The notes: generated from the sequence alone by a model not told the origin. Counted from the first letter of the stretch, positions 48,255 through 57,932 are shown. The stretch: 64,000 nucleotides of DNA from an endosymbiont of unidentified scaly snail isolate Monju (GCF_000801295.1 NZ_AP012978.1:682001-746000), one strand, 5' to 3'. Translations and numbers: made by a program.

Positions 48255-48806
48255 ATGATCACGGGCTGCAAGAGGCTGCTGGAGGGGGGGCTGGTCGTGC
48301 TGCTGTCTTGCCTGCTGGGCAACATGGCGTTGGCGGCACAGGCGCTGGACAACTACCGCCTGGGGGCGGGCGACAAGATCCGAATCCAGGTCTATGGCGA
48401 GAAGGATCTCTCGGTCGAGACCCTGGTGGACGACAGTGGCACCATTTCCTATCCCTTTCTGGGCGAGATCCAGGTCAAGGGCAGCACCCTGCGCGAGGTG
48501 GAGCAGCGTATCACCGAGGGGTTGAGGGGGGACTATCTGGTCAATCCCGAGGTGACCGTTTCCATTGTCGAATACCGCCATTTCTACGTGAACGGCTGGG
48601 TCAAGAGTCCTGGTTCGTTCCCTTTCCAGCCGGGCATGACAGTACGCAAGGCCATCTCGCTGGCGGGTGGTTTTGCCGAGCGCGCCAACAAGCGGGCGCT
48701 GACGGTCGTGCACGGTGACGACGCCTTTGGCAAGCCGCAGCAGATCCACCTGGACGATCAATTGCACCCCGGAGACATCATCTCGGTAGGCCGCAGCTTC
48801 TTCTGA
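48255..48806 (+). CDS. Polysaccharide export protein (Wza family)
   Basis: 183 residues. ATG 48255 is preferred to GTG 48246 because GAGGTGG lies five bases before it. Signal sequence with a possible lipobox (VLLSC near residue 18). Poly_export domain from YRLGAGDKIRIQVYGEKDLSVETLV, then one SLBB domain (FYVNGWVKSPGSFPFQPGMTVRKAISLAGGF). Forms the outer-membrane/periplasmic export channel with Wzc. Shorter than E. coli Wza, as in many EpsA/VpsM-type systems. Confidence 0.92.
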   Translation: MITGCKRLLEGGLVVLLSCLLGNMALAAQALDNYRLGAGDKIRIQVYGEKDLSVETLVDDSGTISYPFLGEIQVKGSTLREVEQRITEGLRGDYLVNPEVTVSIVEYRHFYVNGWVKSPGSFPFQPGMTVRKAISLAGGFAERANKRALTVVHGDDAFGKPQQIHLDDQLHPGDIISVGRSFF

Positions 48807-48848
48807 GAGAAGCGGAAATACGGATAAATCGGATCAAAGAGAGGGTCG

Positions 48849-51071
48849 GTGCAAGCCGGCTCGGCGCTTATGAACGCTCAAGACATCAGTAGGGAGCCGG
48901 TTCGCGAGGAGTTCGATGACGAGACCGTCGACCTGCGCGAATACTGGCGTATCATCCATTCTCACAAGTGGAGCATCATCGGTATCGCCCTGCTGTTCGT
49001 GCTGGTGGTATTCAAGCAGCGGCCTGTCTACCAGGCGACCGCTTCGCTGCTGATCGAGCCGGAATCGACCAGGATCGTACAGATCGAAGACGTGTATGCG
49101 GTCAGTGGTGACGATGCCTACTATCGTACCCAGGTCGAGATCCTCAAGTCGCGTGCCCTGGCCGCCAGGGTGATCGACAAGCTCTCGCTGGCCGACAATC
49201 CGGAATTCCTGCCGCAAAAGGACAGTGGATGGTCCTTCCGTCTGAACTGGCGTGAGTGGTTTGCGGCCTGGCTGCCGGCGGCAGACGAGGGGGCGCCCGA
49301 TCCCGAGGCAGAGGCCCTGGCCGCGCGCGAGGCATTGATCGGTGACTTTCTCGATCGCCTCAAGGTCGCGCCGGTACGCAACACCCGTTTCGTGCGCATC
49401 AGCTTCGAGGCGCATGATCCCGCGCTGGCAGCACTCATAGCCAACACCCTGGCCGATACCTATATCGAGAGCGATCTCGACGCCCGCCTGGAGATGACCA
49501 AGAAGGCGACGGCCTGGCTGGCCTCGCGCCTGGAGGAGCTCAAGAAGAAGCTGCGCGTTTCCGAACAGGCATTGCAGGCCTACCGCGAAAAGGAAAAGCT
49601 GATCGATTCCGGTGGCGTGGGCACCCTCACCGCCGAGCAGTTGCAGGACCTGCGGCAGAATCTGGTGGTGGCCGAGCAGGAGCGCATTCGCGCGCAGGCC
49701 GCCGTCAGCCAGGTGCGTGCCGCCAAGGGGGATCCCGACAAGCTGTCCTCCATTCCGGCTGTGCTCAACGACCCGGTCGTCAGTTCGCTGAAGGGCGCCG
49801 AGGTGGATGCCGAGCGCCGTCTCAAGATCCTGGCCAAGCGCTACGGGGCCAAGCATCCCAAGATGGCCGCGGCCCGGGCCGACCTGCAGGAGGCGCGCGC
49901 CGCGGTGCGCAAGCGCGTCAGCAGCGTGATCGCCAGCCTCGTAAAGGAATACCAGGTGGCGCTCACCAACGAGCGGGCCATCCGCGCCTCGCTGGAGAAT
50001 GCCAAGGACGAGATGCAGTCCATCCATCGCAAGAGCTACCAGCTCAACGTGCTCGAGCGCGAGGTGGATTCCAATCGACAGCTCTACGAGATGTTCCTCA
50101 GGCGCCTGAAGGAGACGAGCCAGGCCGGTGATCTGCAAAAGGCCAATGCCCGTATCGCCGACCCGGCGGCGGTGCCGGTTGTGCCTGTCAAGCCGAAGAA
50201 GCGGCAGATCGTGAGTATCGCCGGTGTGCTGGGGCTGTTGTTCGGTATCGGCCTGGCCTTTCTGCTGGAGCGGCTGGACAATACCTTCAAGCGGGCTTCA
50301 GACGTGGAAGAGCGTCTGGGGCTGCCGTTGCTGGGAGCGGTGCTGCACCTGAAGCTGGGCAAGGGCGAGACCCCGCTGGACTACGCCCGCAGCCACCCCC
50401 AGTCCCGGTTCGCCGAGTCCATCCGCACGGTAAGGACCTCGGTGTTGCTGTCCGGCCTGGACGAGCCCTACAAGGTGATCGTTATAACCTCCTCGGTGCC
50501 GGGCGATGGCAAGAGTACCCTGGCCATGAACCTTGCCGATTCCCTCGGCGAGATGCACAAGGTGCTGCTCATCGATGCCGACCTGCGGCGGCCGACGGTG
50601 GCGACCACCTGGGGCCTGGATCGCAAGGCCAAGGGGTTGTCGGAGTTCCTGTCGCAGTCGGCCAATGCCTCGGAATGCGTGCACCAGCTGGATGAGCGCA
50701 ATGTCTACGTGATGCCTTCGGGGGTGGTGCCGCCCAATCCGCTGGAGCTGTTGTCCTCGCGGCGCTTCAAGGAGGCACTGGACACCCTGGGGCGGACCTT
50801 CGACCACATCATCATCGACAGTGCGCCGGCCCTGGCGGTCAGCGACGCCCTGGTGCTTTCGCGCAATGCCAGCGGGGTGATCTACGTGATCAAGGCTGAC
50901 AGTACGCCGTATCCTGCCGCCCAGGAGGGCATCAAGCGACTGCGCCACTACAAGGCGCATTTGATCGGTGCCGTGTTCAACGACGTGTCGCAGAAGAAGA
51001 AAAAGGGCTACGGCTACTACGATGGCGACGGCGGCGGTTACTACGCTTCTTACGGCTACACCCAGGACTGA
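48849..51071 (+). CDS. Polysaccharide co-polymerase and BY-kinase (Wzc type)
   Basis: 740 residues from GTG 48849 (GAGAGGG upstream). Wzz domain with two membrane helices (about 45-65 and 455-475), a periplasmic coiled coil (190-420), then a cytoplasmic BY-kinase: Walker A SSVPGDGKSTLA, Walker A' VLLIDADLRRP, Walker B HIIIDSAPAL. The C-terminal Tyr cluster (GYGYYDGDGGGYYASYGYTQD) is the autophosphorylation tail. Controls chain length and export. The cognate phosphatase follows. Confidence 0.95.
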   Translation: MQAGSALMNAQDISREPVREEFDDETVDLREYWRIIHSHKWSIIGIALLFVLVVFKQRPVYQATASLLIEPESTRIVQIEDVYAVSGDDAYYRTQVEILKSRALAARVIDKLSLADNPEFLPQKDSGWSFRLNWREWFAAWLPAADEGAPDPEAEALAAREALIGDFLDRLKVAPVRNTRFVRISFEAHDPALAALIANTLADTYIESDLDARLEMTKKATAWLASRLEELKKKLRVSEQALQAYREKEKLIDSGGVGTLTAEQLQDLRQNLVVAEQERIRAQAAVSQVRAAKGDPDKLSSIPAVLNDPVVSSLKGAEVDAERRLKILAKRYGAKHPKMAAARADLQEARAAVRKRVSSVIASLVKEYQVALTNERAIRASLENAKDEMQSIHRKSYQLNVLEREVDSNRQLYEMFLRRLKETSQAGDLQKANARIADPAAVPVVPVKPKKRQIVSIAGVLGLLFGIGLAFLLERLDNTFKRASDVEERLGLPLLGAVLHLKLGKGETPLDYARSHPQSRFAESIRTVRTSVLLSGLDEPYKVIVITSSVPGDGKSTLAMNLADSLGEMHKVLLIDADLRRPTVATTWGLDRKAKGLSEFLSQSANASECVHQLDERNVYVMPSGVVPPNPLELLSSRRFKEALDTLGRTFDHIIIDSAPALAVSDALVLSRNASGVIYVIKADSTPYPAAQEGIKRLRHYKAHLIGAVFNDVSQKKKKGYGYYDGDGGGYYASYGYTQD

Positions 51072-51085
51072 CCGGAGGGGAACGG

Positions 51086-51805
51086 GTGATTGATCTGCAC
51101 TGCCACCTGTTGCCCGGTATCGACGATGGCGCCAAAGACCTCGATGAGGCGCTGGCACTGGCACGGGTCGCGGTCGACGCTGGTATTTGCCATGCCGTGA
51201 TGACCCCGCATGTGCATCCTGGTCGTTACGACAATCACCGCGACGGTATTGCCGCGGCCTGTGAGGATTTTCAGCAGGCCCTCGATGCCGCGGGTATCGC
51301 CCTGCGGGTTTCGCCTGGCGCGGAAGTCCGGGTGAGCGACCAGGTCGTGTTGCAGGCGCGCCAGGGTGTCTTGCCGACCATCGGTGAATGGGAAGGGCGT
51401 CCCGTGGTATTGCTCGAATTCCCTCACAGCCATATCCCGCCGGGCAGCGAGAAACTGACGGCCTTTCTGCTGCGCCAGGGATACCAGCCGATGATCGCCC
51501 ACCCGGAGCGCAACAAGGACGTGATCCGTCGCTTCGAGAAGATTCATCCCTTTTTCGAGCAGGGCTGCCTGCTGCAGGTCACGGCGGCGGCGGTGACGGG
51601 TGGCTTCGGCTCCCAGGCCCTGAAGCGTGCCTGGCAGTTGCTCGAAAGGGGGTGGGTGACGGTGCTGGCCAGCGATGCCCACAACCTGCACGCCCGTCCG
51701 CCCGACATGCGCCCCGGATTCAAGGCCGTGTGTGAGCGTCTCGACGAGACCACGGCATGGAGCCTGGTGAGGGACAATCCGGCACGGATCTGCGGATTGG
51801 CCTGA
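51086..51805 (+). CDS. PHP-type tyrosine-protein phosphatase (CpsB/YwqE)
   Basis: 239 residues, GTG start behind GGAGGGG. Metal ligands MIDLHCHLLPGIDDGAKD, MTPHVHPG, MIAHPERNKD and ASDAHNLHARP. Dephosphorylates the Tyr tail of the preceding BY-kinase, making a kinase-phosphatase switch. PHP-type phosphatases are best known from Gram-positive capsule clusters; gammaproteobacteria more often use a Wzb low-molecular-weight phosphatase. Confidence 0.93.
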   Translation: MIDLHCHLLPGIDDGAKDLDEALALARVAVDAGICHAVMTPHVHPGRYDNHRDGIAAACEDFQQALDAAGIALRVSPGAEVRVSDQVVLQARQGVLPTIGEWEGRPVVLLEFPHSHIPPGSEKLTAFLLRQGYQPMIAHPERNKDVIRRFEKIHPFFEQGCLLQVTAAAVTGGFGSQALKRAWQLLERGWVTVLASDAHNLHARPPDMRPGFKAVCERLDETTAWSLVRDNPARICGLA

Positions 51806-52470
51806 TGGCCGCGCGAGGCCCCGGACTGCGGATCGCGGCGAGCGGCCTGATGGTGGCCTTGCTTGTCGTCGCCGTCGGCGCCTTTCCTCGCGGGGTCGCC
51901 GATGTCTATGCCTATTTCGTGCAGGCCCACCTCGATACCTGGGCCGAGCGTCGGCATCTTCCGAAAGAGCAGGAATGGCAACGGGCACGTGAACTGGTGC
52001 GGGCGGCGCTGGGCTGGACGCCCGAAGATCCGCGGTTGTTGCAACAGGCCGGGGGCCTGTACGAATGGGGTGCGCTGATCGCCCCCAGGGCGGAGAGTCG
52101 TGGCGCGCAGGCCTTGCAGTATTACCGGGACTCGCTCGCGCGACGTCCGGCCTGGCCCTATGCCTGGGCGGACCTGGCGGTGGCCAAGGCGCGATTCGGG
52201 CAGATCGACGCGGAATTCCAGCAGGCCTTCGCCCGTGCATTGGAGACAGGTCCCTGGGAGCCCGAGGTGCAGCTCAATATCGCCCGGGCCGGTTTTCTTG
52301 CCTTCAAGCGCCTCAGCCGTGCCAATCGCGCTGCCCTGGCGCGTACCATCCAGCGCATGTCCTCGCGCCAACTCCCGGAACTGGTGCGGATCGCCGAGGA
52401 GAGCGACAGCCTGTGGATCGTGTGCACCCTGCGTGGCGATCAGCCAGTGGTGCAACGCGCCTGCACGTAG
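51805..52470 (+). CDS. VpsP-like exopolysaccharide cluster protein
   Basis: 221 residues. ATG 51805 shares a base with the previous stop. One N-terminal membrane segment (ISASGLMVALL-type, residues 8-28) and a periplasmic part made of helix pairs with Ala/Trp/Tyr spacing like TPR repeats (RPAWPYAWADLAVAKARFG). Resembles the small VpsP family found beside Wza/Wzc genes. Role unknown, perhaps assembly of the export complex. The stop lies in the start of a REP cluster. Confidence 0.65.
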   Translation: MAARGPGLRIAASGLMVALLVVAVGAFPRGVADVYAYFVQAHLDTWAERRHLPKEQEWQRARELVRAALGWTPEDPRLLQQAGGLYEWGALIAPRAESRGAQALQYYRDSLARRPAWPYAWADLAVAKARFGQIDAEFQQAFARALETGPWEPEVQLNIARAGFLAFKRLSRANRAALARTIQRMSSRQLPELVRIAEESDSLWIVCTLRGDQPVVQRACT

Positions 52471-52738
52471 GAGGCCCGTCCCCGGGCCGAACATTCGCGG
52501 CAAGAATGTTCACCTGTAGGAGGCCCGTCCCCGGGCCGAACCCTACCGGGTCGAACATTCGCGGCGAGGACGCCGCTCCCACATGTAGGAGGCCCGTCCT
52601 CGGGCCGAACATTCGCGGCAAGAATGTTCACCTGTAGGAGGCCCGTCCTCGGGCCGAACCCTACCGGGCCGAATGTTCGCGGCGGGGACGCCGCTCCCAC
52701 AGGTGATGTAGGAGGCCCGTCCCCGGGCCGAACAATTT
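52469..52738. repeat. REP cluster upstream of the RAYT gene
   Basis: At least six hairpins of the GGCCCG-TCCC/TCCT-CGGGCC and GCGGCG-GGGA/AGGA-CGCCGC types in alternating order, linked by GTAGGAG and CTCCCACA-type sequences. A 50-bp unit containing AAGAATGTTCACCTGTAGGA is repeated. Ends 18 bp before the transposase start. Confidence 0.92.
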
Positions 52739-52755
52739 GCTGAGGAGGACCAAGG

Positions 52756-53202
52756 ATGGTTCCGGTGTATCACGGAAAAGATCTCCGCAAGGGTCGTGTT
52801 TCGATCCCCGGTCAGATTTATCACGTGACCACTGTCACGCGTGCACGTGAACCTGTCTTTCAGGACTTGAACTCGGCCAGGCGAGTAATACAGGTGCTGA
52901 TGGAGATCCAGTCACACGAGCTTGCCGATACCCTGGCCTTTGTGGTGATGCCGGATCATGTACATTGGCTGCTTCAACTGGGAGAGCGGAGACCGTTGTC
53001 CTGCGTGATTGCCAGCATGAAATCCATTTCAGCCAGGCGAATCGGACGGGGAAAGATATGGCTGGCAGGTTTTCATGATCACGCATTGCGCAGGGACGAG
53101 GATCTGCGGCAGGTGGCAAGGTATATCGTGGCCAACCCGTTGCGGGCGGGGTTGGTGGATGATATCGGACATTACCCCCACTGGGATGCAATCTGGCTGT
53201 AG
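52756..53202 (+). CDS. REP-associated tyrosine transposase (RAYT)
   Basis: 148-residue HUH-superfamily single-strand transposase related to IS200/IS605 TnpA. HUH motif in VVMPDHVHWLLQLG, catalytic Tyr in VARYIVANPLRAGLVDD, and the RAYT N-terminal part RVSIPGQIYHVTTVTRAREP. GAGGAGG precedes the start. It is bracketed on both sides by REP hairpins of the same family that is dispersed over the window. It is therefore the probable mobiliser of those REPs. RAYT genes are usually single-copy and do not move themselves. Confidence 0.93.
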   Translation: MVPVYHGKDLRKGRVSIPGQIYHVTTVTRAREPVFQDLNSARRVIQVLMEIQSHELADTLAFVVMPDHVHWLLQLGERRPLSCVIASMKSISARRIGRGKIWLAGFHDHALRRDEDLRQVARYIVANPLRAGLVDDIGHYPHWDAIWL

Positions 53203-53302
53203 GCGGTCCGTCCCCGGGTCGAACATTCGCGGCAGATCATTCGCGGCGAGGACGCCGCTCCCACATGTAGGAGGCCCGTCCTCGGGCCGAACCGTTTGGC
53301 GG
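53200..53302. repeat. REP cluster downstream of the RAYT gene
   Basis: Three hairpins (GGTCCGTCCCCGGGTC variant, GCGGCG-AGGA-CGCCGC, GGCCCG-TCCT-CGGGCC). Begins in the last codons of the transposase. Confidence 0.9.
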
Positions 53303-53532
53303 AGGAACTTTTGCTGGGCGATTCCGTCCCACAATGCTAGAATACGCGCCTATTTCTCTCTCTGCGGATTGTACCAAATGTCAGCAAAATCAATTACTTG
53401 GTTTTGCTGTCTGGTGGCCTTTTGCATACGTTCGGCCGTTGTCTGGCAGTCCGGAGCCGTCGGGAGACGATTCCCGTGGTGGCAGAAGATTTGGATTAAC
53501 TGGAATTTGAACGCTTCATAAAGAGACCCGAC

Positions 53533-55635
53533 ATGACTGATCTCACCCTGTATCGCAACATCGCCCTGTATCGCAACATCGGCATCTTCGCCCACGTGGA
53601 CGCGGGCAAGACGACCACCACCGAGCGTATCCTCAACCTCACCGGCAAGACCCACAAGATCGGCGAGGTGCACGATGGTGAGGCCACCACCGACTTCATG
53701 GACCAGGAGCGTGAGCGCGGCATCACCATCCAGTCCGCGGCGACCACCTGTTTCTGGAAGGATCACCGCCTGAACATCATCGACACCCCCGGACACGTGG
53801 ACTTCACCATCGAGGTGTACCGCTCGCTGAAGGTGCTCGACGGCGGCATCGGCGTGTTCTGCGGCTCCGGCGGCGTGGAGCCCCAGTCCGAGACCAACTG
53901 GCGCTATGCCAACGAGTCGGAGGTGGCGCGCATCATCTTCGTCAACAAGCTGGACCGCATGGGCGCGGACTTCTACCGTGTGGTCAAGCAGGTGGAGGAC
54001 GTGCTGGGCGCCAACCCGCTGGTCATGACCCTGCCGATCGGCATCGAGGACGAGTTCGTCGGTGTGGTCGATCTGCTCACCCGCAAGGCCTGGATCTGGG
54101 ACGATTCGGGTGATCCGCACAAGTACCACATCGAAGACGTGCCCGCGGACATGACCGACAAGGTCGAGGAGTTCCGCGAGAAGCTGATCGAGACTGCCGT
54201 GGAGCAGGACGACGACCTGATGGAGGCCTACCTTGAAGGCGAGGAGCCTTCCATCGAGGACGTGAAGCGCTGCATCCGCAAGGGCACCATCAACCTGGAC
54301 TTCTTCCCGACCTACTGCGGCTCGGCGTTCAAGAACAAGGGTATCCAGCTGGTGCTGGACGCGGTGGTTGACTATCTGCCGAACCCGACCGAGGTCAAGC
54401 CCCAGCCGGAGGTCGATCTGGAGGGCAACGAGACCGGCGAGTACGCCATCGTCGATCCCGACCGCCCGCTGCGCGCGCTGGCGTTCAAGATCATGGACGA
54501 CCGCTTCGGCGCCCTGACCTTCACCCGCATCTACTCGGGTCGGCTGAAGAAGGGCGACACCGTGCTCAACACCTACACCGGCAAGACCGAGCGCATCGGC
54601 CGCATCGTCGAGATGCACGCCAACGAGCGCAAGGAGCTGGATTCCGCACAGGCCGGTGACATCATCGCCCTGGTGGGTCTCAAGAACACCCAGACCGGCC
54701 ACACCCTGGCCGATCCCAACAATCCGGCCACCCTCGAGCCGATGGTGTTCCCCGATCCGGTGATCTCCATCGCCATCAAGCCCAAGGACAAGGGTTCGAC
54801 CGAGAAGCTGGGCGTGGCGCTCAACAAGATGATGCAGGAAGACCCGTCCTTCCGCGTCGAGACCGACGAGGACTCGGGCGAGACCATCATCAAGGGCATG
54901 GGCGAGCTGCACCTCGACATCAAGGTGGACATCCTGCGCCGCACCCACGGCGTGGACGTGGAGATGGGCAAGCCGCAGGTGGCGTATCGCGAGACCATCA
55001 CCAAGCGGGTCGAGGACAGCTACACCCACAAGAAGCAGACCGGTGGTTCGGGCCAGTTCGCCAAGATCGACTACGTCATCGAGCCGGGCGAGCCCAACAG
55101 CGGCTTCCAGTTCGAGTCCACTGTCACCGGCGGCAACGTGCCGCGCGAGTTCTGGCCGGCAGTCGAGAAGGGCTTCGCGGTCAGCATGCAGGAAGGTCCG
55201 TTGGCCGGCTTCCCGCTGCTGGACGTGAAAGTGACCCTGGTCGACGGTGGCTTCCACCCGGTGGACTCCTCGGCCATCGCCTACGAGATCGCCGCCAAGG
55301 GTGCCTACCGCCAGTCGGTGCCCAAGGCCGGGCCGCAACTGCTCGAGCCGATCATGAAGGTGGACGTGTTCACCCCAGAAGACCATGTCGGTGACGTGAT
55401 CGGCGACCTCAACCGCCGCCGCGGCATGATCCAGGGTCAGGAGTCCGGTCCCACCGGTGTGCGCGTGAAGGCCGAGTGTCCGCTCTCGGAGATGTTCGGC
55501 TACATCGGCGACCTGCGGACCATGACCTCGGGTCGTGGCCAGTTCTCGATGGAGTTCTCGCACTATGCGCCGTGCCCGGCCAATGTGGCCGAGGAGGTCA
55601 TCAAGGAGACCAAGGCGCGCAAGGAAGCTGGCTGA
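53533..55635 (+). CDS. fusA2: Elongation factor G paralogue
   Basis: 700-residue translational GTPase. G1 [10 protein letters not shown]2 [10 protein letters not shown]3 DTPGHVD, G4 NKLD, then domains II-V in EF-G order. It stands alone, not in a str operon with rpsL, rpsG and tuf, which suggests a second EF-G. The N-terminus [20 protein letters not shown] contains an 18-base tandem duplication (53549-53584). The extra LYRNIA is not seen in the family. A terminator follows. Confidence 0.92.
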   Translation: MTDLTLYRNIALYRNIGIFAHVDAGKTTTTERILNLTGKTHKIGEVHDGEATTDFMDQERERGITIQSAATTCFWKDHRLNIIDTPGHVDFTIEVYRSLKVLDGGIGVFCGSGGVEPQSETNWRYANESEVARIIFVNKLDRMGADFYRVVKQVEDVLGANPLVMTLPIGIEDEFVGVVDLLTRKAWIWDDSGDPHKYHIEDVPADMTDKVEEFREKLIETAVEQDDDLMEAYLEGEEPSIEDVKRCIRKGTINLDFFPTYCGSAFKNKGIQLVLDAVVDYLPNPTEVKPQPEVDLEGNETGEYAIVDPDRPLRALAFKIMDDRFGALTFTRIYSGRLKKGDTVLNTYTGKTERIGRIVEMHANERKELDSAQAGDIIALVGLKNTQTGHTLADPNNPATLEPMVFPDPVISIAIKPKDKGSTEKLGVALNKMMQEDPSFRVETDEDSGETIIKGMGELHLDIKVDILRRTHGVDVEMGKPQVAYRETITKRVEDSYTHKKQTGGSGQFAKIDYVIEPGEPNSGFQFESTVTGGNVPREFWPAVEKGFAVSMQEGPLAGFPLLDVKVTLVDGGFHPVDSSAIAYEIAAKGAYRQSVPKAGPQLLEPIMKVDVFTPEDHVGDVIGDLNRRRGMIQGQESGPTGVRVKAECPLSEMFGYIGDLRTMTSGRGQFSMEFSHYAPCPANVAEEVIKETKARKEAG

Positions 55636-55661
55636 TACGGCGAATCTTCTGTCGCGCAAGC

Positions 55662-55695
55662 AGGCCGGGCACCGTGAGGCGTCCGGCCTTTTTCT
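55662..55695 (+). terminator. Rho-independent terminator after fusA2
   Basis: Stem AGGCCGG / CCGGCCT around a 14-base loop, followed by TTTTT. Confidence 0.8.
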
Positions 55696-55724
55696 TTCCT
55701 GGCGTCCGTGTCGGACCCTGGCGC

Positions 55725-56552
55725 CTATCCCGGGCGATATCGCCCGCTGCGCAATGCCTGCGCGTTCTGTCGCCAGAGGGTGCGAGCCAGGCGTTGCAGG
55801 GGGATGTCCAGGCGCAGTCCCATGGCCTGCGCCGAGGAGAACAGGCGGTTGCGATCGACCACTGGCAGGTGGTCGCGGAAGGCGAAGATGATGCTGTTGC
55901 CGCCCTGCACGTGCAGGGCCAGGCGGAACTCGCCGAACACCGCGTCCAGCGCCTGGTGGGTCTCCCGAGCGTCACGGAATTCACTGCACCAGGCGTTGAG
56001 CAGCAGCAGGCCATGGCGGGCGAGGCGCTCCCGGGTGTGCTCGAGGAAGTCGAGCCGGGTCTGCACGGGGTTGACGCCTTCGGCCAGGTAGAGATCGGCA
56101 AAGATCAGGTCGAAACGCTCCTGCGTGCCGGCGACGAAATCGGCCGCATCGGCACAATGCAGGCGCAGCTGCGGGTCGCCGGGATCGACGCCGAACCATT
56201 CGATGGCCAGCTCGATCACGGCCTGGCGGCTCTCCACGGCAGCAAGGCGCAGGTCGGGGGCAGCGTGACGCAGGGCGCGCACCAGGCTGCCGCCGCCCAG
56301 GCCGAGGATCAGTGCCGAGCCGGGATCCGGGCGCAGCAACAGGCCGAGCATCATCGCCTGGGTATAGACATGCTCCAGTCGCCACGGTTGGGCCGTGTTG
56401 CAGCAGCTCTGCTCCACCACGTTGCCGAAGGTGAGAAAGCGGTGCTGCCCCAGTTCCCGGACCTCTACGGGGCCGCAGGCGTCTTCGCGGCGTGCGACGA
56501 TCCGGCCGAGGGGATGTGGCTTGTCCGTGGTCTCAGCCACCCAGGCCAGCAA
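55725..56552 (-). CDS. Spermidine-synthase-like methyltransferase-fold protein
   Basis: 275 residues from TTG 56552 (GTG 56540 is an alternative). Rossmann fold with ALILGLGGGSLVRALRHAAPDLRLAAVE, FDLIFADLYLAEGVNP and VQGGNSIIFAFRD, the pattern of the spermidine synthase family. Bacterial members of this short class often lack the polyamine-pocket residues, so true spermidine synthesis is uncertain. The start overlaps the end of the DUF302 gene. Confidence 0.78.
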   Translation of the reverse strand: MLAWVAETTDKPHPLGRIVARREDACGPVEVRELGQHRFLTFGNVVEQSCCNTAQPWRLEHVYTQAMMLGLLLRPDPGSALILGLGGGSLVRALRHAAPDLRLAAVESRQAVIELAIEWFGVDPGDPQLRLHCADAADFVAGTQERFDLIFADLYLAEGVNPVQTRLDFLEHTRERLARHGLLLLNAWCSEFRDARETHQALDAVFGEFRLALHVQGGNSIIFAFRDHLPVVDRNRLFSSAQAMGLRLDIPLQRLARTLWRQNAQALRSGRYRPG

Positions 56553-56922
56553 CCACCCGTTGCAGCTTGTCCCGGGCCTCTTCGGCCACCGCGCGTACCT
56601 CGGCCGACTCGCTCAGTCCGAGCACGGCGACCGGGTCCATGAAGCTGACCACGGTCTTGTCGTCGCCGGCGTCACGGAGTACAAGGTTGCAGGGCAGCAG
56701 GGTGCCGGCATTGGGTTCGACCGAGAGCACCCGGTCGGCGAGTTTCGGGTTGCAGGCCCCCAGAATGCGATAGGGCGGGATGTCCTTGTCCATCTTGGCC
56801 TTGAAGATGGCCTGCACGTCCACTTCGCTGACGATGCCCAGGTGTTCGGACATCAGGGCCTCGCGGACCTTTTCGAGTGCTTGTTCGAAGGGCAGGTCGA
56901 GAGTGAGGTTGAATTCGTACAT
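56533..56922 (-). CDS. DUF302-family protein
   Basis: 129 residues, MYEFNLTLDLPFEQALEKVREALMSEHLGIVSEVDVQAIF, then the family centre YRILGACNPKLADRVLSVEPNAGTLLPCNLVLRD with the conserved Cys pair, and FMDPVAVLG. No signal peptide. DUF302 proteins are common in sulfur- and metal-rich habitats. Biochemical role is not established. Confidence 0.9.
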   Translation of the reverse strand: MYEFNLTLDLPFEQALEKVREALMSEHLGIVSEVDVQAIFKAKMDKDIPPYRILGACNPKLADRVLSVEPNAGTLLPCNLVLRDAGDDKTVVSFMDPVAVLGLSESAEVRAVAEEARDKLQRVVAGLGG

Positions 56923-57059
56923 GGCGGGCTCTCCTGTGAGTGGACGGATGGTCCGGGGAAAGACAGCATTATAAATAAATATTTGATAGCATAAGCATAT
57001 CTTTGATTATTATGATGTCGGCGGGCTGTCCGCCTTTCGAGGGCATCGGGAGCGCACCA

Positions 57060-57932
57060 GTGAAACAATCGATCAAATCCCTTTCTGCCGCCATCCTGCT
57101 CGGGCTTGCGAGCGGCGCCGGCCAGGTGCTTGCGCAGGGTTATCCGCAGGGCGGTTACTCCGCGCCTCCGCAGCCACCGGCCGTTCCCTACGGTTATGCC
57201 CAGCCGGGCTATGGTGACTACGGCTATGGCCAGTACCCGGGCTATGGCTACCAGGCCCCGCCGTCGGCCGGCGCCTATGCCTATCCGGGCGCCCAGGGGT
57301 ATTACCCGCCGGCCTATGGATCCAGCATGCCTTACGGCGGCTTTCCGCGCGGCTTTGGCAAGAAGCGCTGGGACGACTGGGATCTGTTCGGGGGTGACAA
57401 CCCGCTGCAGAATCCCCTGGACCACGAGGGCTACTGGGCACATCCGCGGTTCCAGCCCTGGCGCAGTGGGCCTTTCGCGCACGACAAGTGGCGCGATCAC
57501 CCCATGAAACAGATGCCCTGGGGCAATTTCCCGGGCTGGGGCGACGGCTTCTTCGGTGGCTACGGCCCTGATCGCTGGAAGGGAGTGACGCCCTGGGGCA
57601 ATGATGTGCCTTTCAAGTGGATCGACCCCTCCGATCCCGAAGAGTCCATAGCCAACATGTGGGAAGACGCCATCAATACCCCGTACAACATGGGGCGCAT
57701 GCCGCCGGGCTGGACCGCGCCGCAGATCAGCGTGCCCAACCCCATCGACGTGGAAAACGAGTTCGAGCGCAACTTCCGCAACGCGCCGACCGAGTTCCGC
57801 AACATGTGGGGCGAGGAAGGCGCGGGCTTCGGTTCTGCCGGCAAGCCCAAGGCGAAAAAGGCAGAAAAGAAGCCACAACAGAACCCGCAGGAGAAGCCGG
57901 CCGCCGCAAAGCCGGCCCCGGCAGACCGGTAG
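57060..57932 (+). CDS. Secreted Tyr/Gly/Pro-rich protein, possible sulfur-globule envelope protein
   Basis: 290 residues from GTG 57060. Signal peptide VKQSIKSLSAAILLGLASGA to VLA|QGYPQ. Residues 25-110 are a YGYGQYPGYGY-type low-complexity region. A Trp-rich middle follows (DDWDLFGGDNPLQNP, MKQMPWGNFPGWGDGFFGG) and a Lys/Pro/Ala tail (KAEKKPQQNPQEKPAAAKPAPA). Tyr/Gly repeats with a Sec signal resemble sulfur-globule proteins of purple sulfur bacteria, which coat periplasmic sulfur. That link is an inference. Preceded by an AT-rich promoter region (56966-57015). Ends in a REP cluster. Confidence 0.6.
   Translation: MKQSIKSLSAAILLGLASGAGQVLAQGYPQGGYSAPPQPPAVPYGYAQPGYGDYGYGQYPGYGYQAPPSAGAYAYPGAQGYYPPAYGSSMPYGGFPRGFGKKRWDDWDLFGGDNPLQNPLDHEGYWAHPRFQPWRSGPFAHDKWRDHPMKQMPWGNFPGWGDGFFGGYGPDRWKGVTPWGNDVPFKWIDPSDPEESIANMWEDAINTPYNMGRMPPGWTAPQISVPNPIDVENEFERNFRNAPTEFRNMWGEEGAGFGSAGKPKAKKAEKKPQQNPQEKPAAAKPAPADR

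Noticed and set aside
52313-52824. Minus-strand frames over the REP cluster before the RAYT
   Set aside because: Translations consist of the repeated RGRASYxCGS pattern produced by REP hairpins; not genes.
53350-55659. 769-codon minus-strand frame opposite the EF-G gene
   Set aside because: Mirror of a strongly codon-biased gene; the Leu/Val/His/Asp-rich product matches no family.
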